A stretch of 64,000 bases of DNA. It comes from Massilia sp. TS11. Lineage in GTDB: Bacteria > Pseudomonadota > Gammaproteobacteria > Burkholderiales > Burkholderiaceae_D. The stretch spans positions 124,001 through 188,000 of the forward strand of contig NZ_JAKLTS010000009.1 of assembly GCF_022012445.1 (NCBI RefSeq). The letters are read 5' to 3'. Below the pieces are notes generated by a model. That model saw only the letters and a program-made list of their open reading frames with translations, was not told where the DNA came from and searched no databases. Below, piece by piece: positions 59,170 to 64,000 of the stretch (positions are counted from its first letter, which is position 1; each line of letters starts with the position of its first letter). A program made the position numbers and the translations under genes.

Positions 59170-60180
59170 ATGTCCTTCGGTTCTTTCATCAAGAAGCAGT
59201 TTATCGACATCCTGCAATGGAACGAAGACCAGGACGGTGTGCTGGCCTGGCGCTATCCGATGCAGGACTTTGAAATCCAGAACGGCGCCCAGCTGGTCGT
59301 GCGCGAATCGCAGATGGCGGTTTTCGTCGACGAAGGCAAGATCGCCGACGTGTTCGGTCCCGGCACCCACCGCCTGAGCACGGCCACCCTGCCCGTGCTG
59401 ACCTATCTGCGCAACTGGGACAAGCTGTTCGAGTCGCCGTTCAAGTCCGACGTCTACTTCTTCAGCACGCGCGTGCAGACCGGGCGCAAATGGGGCACGA
59501 CCCAGCCGATCACCGTGCGCGACAAGGATTTCGACATGATCCGCGTGCGCGCCTTCGGCATGTACTCCTACCGCATCGCCGACCCGCGCGCCTTCTTCAC
59601 CGAAGTCAGCGGCACGCGCGAGAGCTATACGCGCGACCAGGTCGAAGAGCAGCTGCGCGGTCTGATGCTGGCCACGATGGCCAATTCGATCGGCGCCTCC
59701 CAGGTGCCCTTCCTCGACATGGCCGCCAACCAGACCCTGATGGCCCAGCAGGTCAAGGGCGATCTGGCCACGGCCTTCGCCAAATACGGCATCGGCCTGG
59801 ACGAGTTCAACGTCACCAGCGTCAGCCTGCCGGAAGAGCTGCAGGCCGCCCTCGACGAGCGCATCGCGGCCGGCATGAAAGGCTCGCTGGCGCCGAACAA
59901 GATGAGCGGCTTCACCCAGTTCCAGGTCGCCTCCAGCATTCCGCTGGCGGCCCAGAACGAGGGCGGCCTGGCCGGACTGGGCGCTTCGCTCGGCGCCGGC
60001 ATGGCGGTCGGCCAGGCCATGGGCCAGGGCCTGAACCAGGCGATGACGCCGCCGGCTCCGGGCCAGGAACCGATCGAGGAGCGCCTGGCCAAGCTCAAGG
60101 GTCTGCTCGACAAGGGCCTGATTTCCCAGGCCGACTACGACAGCACCAAGGCCGAACTGCTGAAAAAACTGATCGGATAA
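59170..60180 (+). CDS. SPFH-domain protein with C-terminal SHOCT motif (virion-core-like)
   Basis: 336 residues. An SPFH/band-7-like domain (about 35-245; QLVVRESQMAVFVDEGKIADVFGPGTHRL shortened here to QLVVRESQMAVF, then GPGTHRL), a Gly-rich hinge (about 262-290) and a C-terminal SHOCT helix pair (PIEERLAKLKGLLDKGLIS, DYDSTKAELLKKL). No membrane helix. Proteins of this YdjI-like class scaffold membrane microdomains or oligomerise with membrane partners. It lies between DUF350 and DUF4178 genes with gaps of 21 and 9 bp. Confidence 0.87.
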   Translation: MSFGSFIKKQFIDILQWNEDQDGVLAWRYPMQDFEIQNGAQLVVRESQMAVFVDEGKIADVFGPGTHRLSTATLPVLTYLRNWDKLFESPFKSDVYFFSTRVQTGRKWGTTQPITVRDKDFDMIRVRAFGMYSYRIADPRAFFTEVSGTRESYTRDQVEEQLRGLMLATMANSIGASQVPFLDMAANQTLMAQQVKGDLATAFAKYGIGLDEFNVTSVSLPEELQAALDERIAAGMKGSLAPNKMSGFTQFQVASSIPLAAQNEGGLAGLGASLGAGMAVGQAMGQGLNQAMTPPAPGQEPIEERLAKLKGLLDKGLISQADYDSTKAELLKKLIG

Positions 60181-60189
60181 GACACCCGG

Positions 60190-61635
60190 ATGCAAACCGT
60201 TTCTTGCCCCAGCTGCGGCGCGCCCGTTCAGTTCCGCTCGCACGCCTCCGTGATGGCGGTGTGCGAGTACTGCCAGACCAGCGTGCTGAAGGACGCCGAC
60301 AGCGTCAAGGATCTGGGCAAGATGTCCTCCGTGCTGGAGGACTACTCGCCGATTCAGATCGGCACCAGCGGCGTGTTTGGCGGGCGCGGCTTCAGCGTGG
60401 TCGGGCGCATCCAGCTGCGCTACAGCGCCGGCATGTGGAACGAGTGGTATCTGCTGTTCGAGGATGGCGGCACGGCCTGGCTGGGCGATTCGTCCGGCCT
60501 GTACACGCTGACGCGCGCCATCACGCCCGGCGGCGCCCTGCCGCGTTTTGCCGACATCGTCCCCGGCGACATGTACCGGATCGGCCCCGAGGCCTGGACC
60601 GCGGCCGAGAAGCGCAGCGCCCAGTGCGTGGGCGGCCAGGGCGAACTGCCGTTCCGTGTCGGCGCAGGCTGGCAGGCCGAGGTGGCGGACTTCCGCAGCG
60701 GCAGCCAGTTCCTGACCCTCGACTATTCGGATGGGCCGACACCGGTCGTCTATCAGGGCCAGGCCGTCAGCCTCGACGGCCTGCAATGCCAGCTGCTGCG
60801 CGACGACGATGCCATCGCCGCCAGCGCCGGCAAGTACAAGGGCCGCGTGGCCGCGCTCGACTGCCCGTCCTGCGGCTCGCCCGTGCAGTACCTGCCCGGC
60901 CTGACCGGACATCTGGTCTGCCAGGCCTGCCACAGCCAGATCGACGCCGCCAGTCCCAAGGCCCAGGTGCTGGCCAAGGGCGAGGAAGTCGAGCGCGTCA
61001 GCACCACCTTGCGCCTGGGCGCCCAGGCCACGATCAATGGCCAGCTGCACACCGTCATCGGCGCCATGCAGCGCCAGGACGAGGAAGGCAATGCCTGGAC
61101 CGAATACCTGGTCTACAACACGCGCAACAGCTTCTTCTGGCTGGTGGAAACCCCGGACGGCTGGTGGCGCGCCAACGTCATGCCCGACTGGCCGCTGTGG
61201 CTATCCACGGCGTCGGAATCGGTGGTGGCCGACAAGACCAATTTCCACAAGCTGTATGACTACGTGGCCAGCGTGACCTGGGCGGCCGGCGCCTTCAACT
61301 GGCGCGTGCAGGTCGGCGACCAGGTGCGCGTGTACGAATTTGAACAAGGCAGCACGCGCCTCGCGGCCGAGCTGACGACCGAGGAAATGACCTGGTCGCG
61401 CTCGGTGCGGCTGGCCAATGACCAGGTGCTGGCCTGGTTCGGCAAGGACGTGAAGGCCGAGCGCATGCCGAGCCCGCGCCAGCGCAAGTCGACCCTGGCC
61501 ACGCTGCTGTGGTGGCTGCTGGCCCTGAACGCCATCCCGCTGCTGCTGGAGCCGGGCGCGACCTGGGTCTATCCGGTACTGGGCGCGCTGGCCATCTATC
61601 TGCCGGCGAAATTTCTGGAATCGAGCGAGTCCTGA
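60190..61635 (+). CDS. DUF4178 protein with two zinc ribbons and C-terminal membrane helices
   Basis: 481 residues. Zinc ribbon 1 (Cys6, Cys9, Cys25, Cys28) precedes a DUF4178 domain (about 50-200). Zinc ribbon 2 (Cys225, Cys228, Cys244, Cys247) precedes a second DUF4178 domain (about 260-420). Two hydrophobic segments close the chain (about 437-455 and 458-475). The tandem arrangement suggests internal duplication. Function unknown; DUF4178 genes recur next to SPFH, DUF350 and SpeD/SpeE-like genes. The gene is 9 bp after the SPFH gene and 2 bp before the Gly-rich gene. Confidence 0.87.
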   Translation: MQTVSCPSCGAPVQFRSHASVMAVCEYCQTSVLKDADSVKDLGKMSSVLEDYSPIQIGTSGVFGGRGFSVVGRIQLRYSAGMWNEWYLLFEDGGTAWLGDSSGLYTLTRAITPGGALPRFADIVPGDMYRIGPEAWTAAEKRSAQCVGGQGELPFRVGAGWQAEVADFRSGSQFLTLDYSDGPTPVVYQGQAVSLDGLQCQLLRDDDAIAASAGKYKGRVAALDCPSCGSPVQYLPGLTGHLVCQACHSQIDAASPKAQVLAKGEEVERVSTTLRLGAQATINGQLHTVIGAMQRQDEEGNAWTEYLVYNTRNSFFWLVETPDGWWRANVMPDWPLWLSTASESVVADKTNFHKLYDYVASVTWAAGAFNWRVQVGDQVRVYEFEQGSTRLAAELTTEEMTWSRSVRLANDQVLAWFGKDVKAERMPSPRQRKSTLATLLWWLLALNAIPLLLEPGATWVYPVLGALAIYLPAKFLESSES

Positions 61636-61637
61636 GC

Positions 61638-61826
61638 ATGGGTGGCAAATTCTTTGTGTATGCGGTGTTTGTCATCGCCATCACCACGGCCTCGAGCTGG
61701 GTGAAACTGTTCAGCGTCGCCAGCCGCGGCGGCGGCAATAGCTGGGTCTCGCACACCGGTGGTGGCGGCGGCAGCTATGGCGGCGGCTACAGCGGCGGCG
61801 GCTATGGCGGAGGCGGCCACAAATGA
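61638..61826 (+). CDS. small membrane peptide with Gly-rich tail
   Basis: 62 residues: an N-terminal helix (about 4-24) and a tail of Gly/Ser/Tyr repeats (GGGGGSYGGGYSGGGYGGGG) ending in HK. It resembles tails that mediate membrane-peripheral assembly, but no family is recognised. Tightly packed between the DUF4178 gene (2-bp gap) and speD (ATGA overlap), so likely a real member of the operon. Confidence 0.65.
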   Translation: MGGKFFVYAVFVIAITTASSWVKLFSVASRGGGNSWVSHTGGGGGSYGGGYSGGGYGGGGHK

Positions 61827-62215
61827 ACGCGCCCCTGCCTGCCCCCGCACTGGGCGGCGTGCACGCGAGCAGCGGCCAGCACCTGCTGGCCGACCTCGGC
61901 GGCATCGCGCCGGAGCGTCTGCGCGACGCCGCCGCCATCGACACTCTGCTGCGCGCAGCCGCCGAGGCGGCCGGCGCCCGTGTGCTGCACAGCCACTTTC
62001 ACAGCTTCGGCCCCGGCCTGGGCGTGACCGGCGTGGTGCTGCTGGCCGAGTCGCACATTTCCATCCACACCTGGCCGGAGACCGGCTTTGCGGCGGTGGA
62101 CATCTTCATGTGCGGCCAGGCCGAGCCGCAGCGCGCGCTGGCCCTGATCTGCGCCAGCCTGGCCCCGCAGCGGCAGCGCGCGCAGCTGGTGGGGCGCAGC
62201 AGCGCCGGCTTATAA
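61823..62215 (+). CDS. speD: S-adenosylmethionine decarboxylase (prokaryotic SpeD, class 1b type)
   Basis: 130 residues. The self-cleavage site ESHISIHTWPE is present: processing between Glu76 and Ser77 would create the pyruvoyl group on Ser77. His82 and Cys97 (FMCG) match the catalytic residues of the Thermotoga-type enzyme. Product is decarboxylated SAM, the aminopropyl donor for SpeE. The gene closes the plus-strand arm that begins with DUF350; the SpeE-like enzyme is on the minus arm. Confidence 0.93.
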   Translation: MNAPLPAPALGGVHASSGQHLLADLGGIAPERLRDAAAIDTLLRAAAEAAGARVLHSHFHSFGPGLGVTGVVLLAESHISIHTWPETGFAAVDIFMCGQAEPQRALALICASLAPQRQRAQLVGRSSAGL

Positions 62216-62243
62216 TCCGGGCCAAGCCCATTTCACCTCGACC

Positions 62244-63485
62244 ATGACTGCAACGACCTCCCTGCCCAAGGCGCTTGGGCATATCCGCGTGCTCGACCTG
62301 AGCCGCGTGCTGGCCGGCCCCTGGTGCTCGCAAAACCTGGCCGACCTCGGCGCCGACATCATCAAGATCGAACGCCCGACCCTTGGCGACGACACGCGCG
62401 CCTGGGGCCCGCCCTATGCCAAGGATGGCGCCGGGCGCGACACGAGCGAGGCCGCCTACTACCTGGCAGCCAACCGCGGCAAGCGCTCCGTCACCGTCGA
62501 CATCGCCAGCGCCGAGGGCCAGGCCCTGTTGCGCGACCTGGTCAAGCATTGCGATGTGGTGCTCGAAAATTTTAAAGTGGGCCACCTCAAGCGTTATGGG
62601 CTCGACTACGACAGCCTGAAGGCCATCAAGCCCGACCTCGTCTATTGCTCCGTCACCGGCTTTGGCCAGGACGGCCCGTATGCCCATCGCGCCGGCTACG
62701 ACTTCCTGATCCAGGGCATGGGCGGCCTGATGTCGATCACCGGCGAGCGCGACGATCTGCCCGGCGGCGGCCCGCAAAAGGCCGGCGTCGCCATCACCGA
62801 CCTGATGACCGGCATGTATGCGACCGTGGCCGTGCTGGCCGCCCTCACCCACCGCGACCGCACGGGCCAGGGCCAGCATATCGACATGGCCCTGCTCGAC
62901 ACCCAGGTGGCCATGCTGGCCAATATGGGCAGCAACTACCTGAATAGCGGCAAGCCACCCAAGCGCTGGGGCAATGCGCACGCCAATATCGTGCCCTACC
63001 AGACCTTCGCCTGCGCCGACGGCCACATCATTGTCGCCACCGGCAACGACGGCCAGTACCAGAAGTTCGTCGAAGCCGGCGGCCGGCCCGAACTCGGCCA
63101 GGACCCGCGCTTTGCCACCAACCCGCTGCGCGTGCAGAACCGCGACGTGCTCGTGCCCATCCTGGCCGAGATGGTCAAGACGCGCACGCGCGACGACTGG
63201 ATCAGCGCGCTGGAAGCCGTGGGCGTGCCCTGCGGCCCGATCAATGACCTGCACGACGTGTTCGAGAACCCGCAGGTCAAGGCGCGCGGCATCGCCATCG
63301 ACGTGCCCCACCCGACGGCGGGCCAGGTCAGGCTGGTGCGCAGTCCCATGCGCCTGTCGGCCACGCCCACCACCCAGGACGTCCCGCCGCCGCTGCTGGG
63401 CCAGCATACGGAGGAAGTCCTGCGCGAGGTGCTCGGCTACGACGCGGCACGCATTGCGGCCCTGCGGACGCAGGGCGTGGTTTAG
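62244..63485 (+). CDS. CaiB/BaiF-family CoA transferase
   Basis: 413 residues of the class III CoA-transferase family: VLDLSRVLAGPWCSQNLADLGADIIKIERP at the N-terminus (parts LDLSRVLAGPWCSQ and LADLGADIIKIE), the catalytic Asp in HIDMALLDTQVAML, and VPCGPINDLHDVFENPQV. It moves CoA between carboxylic acids; substrate unknown. It lies 28 bp after speD but has no evident link to it. Confidence 0.93.
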   Translation: MTATTSLPKALGHIRVLDLSRVLAGPWCSQNLADLGADIIKIERPTLGDDTRAWGPPYAKDGAGRDTSEAAYYLAANRGKRSVTVDIASAEGQALLRDLVKHCDVVLENFKVGHLKRYGLDYDSLKAIKPDLVYCSVTGFGQDGPYAHRAGYDFLIQGMGGLMSITGERDDLPGGGPQKAGVAITDLMTGMYATVAVLAALTHRDRTGQGQHIDMALLDTQVAMLANMGSNYLNSGKPPKRWGNAHANIVPYQTFACADGHIIVATGNDGQYQKFVEAGGRPELGQDPRFATNPLRVQNRDVLVPILAEMVKTRTRDDWISALEAVGVPCGPINDLHDVFENPQVKARGIAIDVPHPTAGQVRLVRSPMRLSATPTTQDVPPPLLGQHTEEVLREVLGYDAARIAALRTQGVV

Positions 63486-63487
63486 GC

Positions 63488-63814
63488 TCAGTGCAACTGG
63501 TGCTTCAGGCGCGATAGCTCGTCATGCGCGCGTAGCACGGCGTCTTTGACCGTGCTGGGCGCGCTGCCGTCCATCGTGCAGGCGCGCTTGGCCTCGTCAC
63601 CGAGCGACTCCAGCTCGTCCACACACTGGCGGATGCGGTTTTCGTCCTGCGACTGAATGACGCTTTCCGCCACATGGCATTGCCTGTCGAGCTCCTCGAT
63701 GCAATGTTTGAGCTTGGGCGACAGATTCTGCTCGGTCTGGCAGGACTGGGCCGCCTGACCCACGGCTTGTTCGATACGCGTGATGCGTTGCTGAATTTCT
63801 GAATTTTGCAGCAT
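63488..63814 (-). CDS. small helical protein of unknown function
   Basis: 108 residues from an ATG with GGGAGG upstream; an in-frame start at 63841 lies beyond that ribosome site. The protein is helical and likely coiled-coil, with four Cys (SCQTEQ, HCIEEL, QCHVAE, QCVDEL) and one more in RACTMDG. No family recognised. The leader has a hairpin (63835-63854) and upstream a GAACTT-N17-TCGAAC stretch resembling a sigma-E type promoter. It converges with the CoA-transferase gene. Confidence 0.6.
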   Translation of the reverse strand: MLQNSEIQQRITRIEQAVGQAAQSCQTEQNLSPKLKHCIEELDRQCHVAESVIQSQDENRIRQCVDELESLGDEAKRACTMDGSAPSTVKDAVLRAHDELSRLKHQLH

Positions 63815-63834
63815 GATGCGACCTCCCAAATCAG

Positions 63835-63888
63835 GCGGCACCGAAGTGTGCCGCTCCTGGTTCGATCCTTGAGGGCGCTAAAAAGTTC
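63835..63888 (-). promoter_or_regulatory. possible sigma-E-like promoter and leader hairpin
   Basis: GAACTT (63888-63883), 17-bp spacer, TCGAAC (63865-63860) on the minus strand, then a 6-bp stem-loop GCGGCA/TGCCGC (63835-63854) before the GGGAGG ribosome site. Similarity to the GAACTT-TCTGA consensus is partial. Confidence 0.3.
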
Positions 63889-63980
63889 GGCGCCGCGTGC
63901 ACACCGTTTCGCGCCACGCGGGCGGCGTTTCGTCGCAACGCCCCTGTCCAGGCCGCCGGGCATCCTGCTACCATGCGCGC

Positions 63981-64000
63981 ATGAGCCCCGCCCGTCCGCC
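63981..64000 (+). CDS. possible start of a further gene (cut by window end)
   Basis: ATG at 63981 opens the frame MSPARPP, which runs to the edge. Only seven residues are visible and no ribosome site is obvious, so this is only a hint that a plus-strand gene begins here. Confidence 0.25.

Noticed and set aside
59170..60180. Phage origin for the virion-core-like SPFH gene
   Set aside because: No phage structural or integration genes are near, and the gene is tightly packed in a polyamine/membrane operon; the name of the family is historical.

Overview
The window is about 64 kb of dense, GC-rich bacterial chromosome. Its gene content points to a betaproteobacterium of the order Burkholderiales, most likely an Oxalobacteraceae member of the Massilia/Duganella/Janthinobacterium type. 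The pointers are the rpsP-rimM-trmD-rplS-Nudix-CobD/CbiB block, a DUF3579 gene, a FimV-domain protein, a GspA/GspB (ExeAB) pair, orphan flagellar genes under sigma-28-type promoters, and GGGGTCAGACCCC palindromes scattered between genes. I assign the order with good confidence and the genus only tentatively. No rRNA, tRNA, CRISPR array, prophage or insertion sequence was recognised.

Layout. 1-4802: a heavy-metal RND efflux operon on the minus strand (small His-containing exported protein, adaptor, CzcA-like pump, DUF3240). 4872-6026: a secreted four-domain beta/gamma-crystallin protein. 6157-12502: a MATE exporter, an S9 dipeptidyl peptidase and an M1 aminopeptidase, the last two separated by a 123-bp hairpin. 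12691-15333: HDOD protein, FliT-like protein with a sigma-28 promoter, FimV-domain protein. 15415-17400: fumC and two small genes. 17375-19903: a bufferin-type RiPP locus (DUF2282 precursor, fused DUF692-DUF2063 maturase, DoxX). 20046-23908: small exported protein, YjfB-like motility protein with a second sigma-28 promoter, mobB, gspB, gspA and two unknowns. 23944-26736: LysR regulator, DUF4148 protein and a long GIN-domain (DUF2807) beta-solenoid. 26876-32097: an amino-sugar operon (kinase, GntR regulator, nagA, SIS-domain deaminase, GH3 hexosaminidase). 32185-37563: TPR protein, penicillin-acylase-family enzyme, DUF3579, CobD/CbiB-like protein. 37616-40391: Nudix hydrolase and the rpsP operon. 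40523-46650: TM2 protein, lipoprotein zincin, acyl-CoA dehydrogenase with etfBA. 46809-50713: tusA-like gene, alaS, ugpQ-like gene. 50873-53438: a Spy/CpxP-like protein with a two-component system. 53380-55583: DUF1294, a PAS-PAS-GGDEF cyclase and an exported protein. 55580-62215: a polyamine/membrane cluster (Tat flavoprotein, membrane SpeE, DUF350, SPFH-SHOCT, DUF4178 zinc ribbon, Gly-rich peptide, SpeD). 62244-64000: a CaiB-type CoA transferase, a small coiled-coil protein and the start of a further gene.

Two neighbourhoods stand out as systems. In 17375-19903 a four-cysteine secreted peptide sits with one polypeptide carrying both an MNIO (DUF692) enzyme and its DUF2063 partner, plus a DoxX membrane protein; this matches copper-protective bufferin loci but with maturase and partner fused. 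In 55580-62215 two enzymes of spermidine synthesis, one of them embedded in the membrane, flank three membrane/SPFH/zinc-ribbon proteins of unknown function. An exported amine-oxidase-like flavoprotein is translationally coupled to the membrane SpeE, which suggests a dedicated polyamine-membrane system. Metal and envelope stress is a recurring theme (Czc-like pump, bufferin, Spy/CpxP two-component system). Much of the regulation visible in the sequence is flagellar (two identical sigma-28 core motifs).
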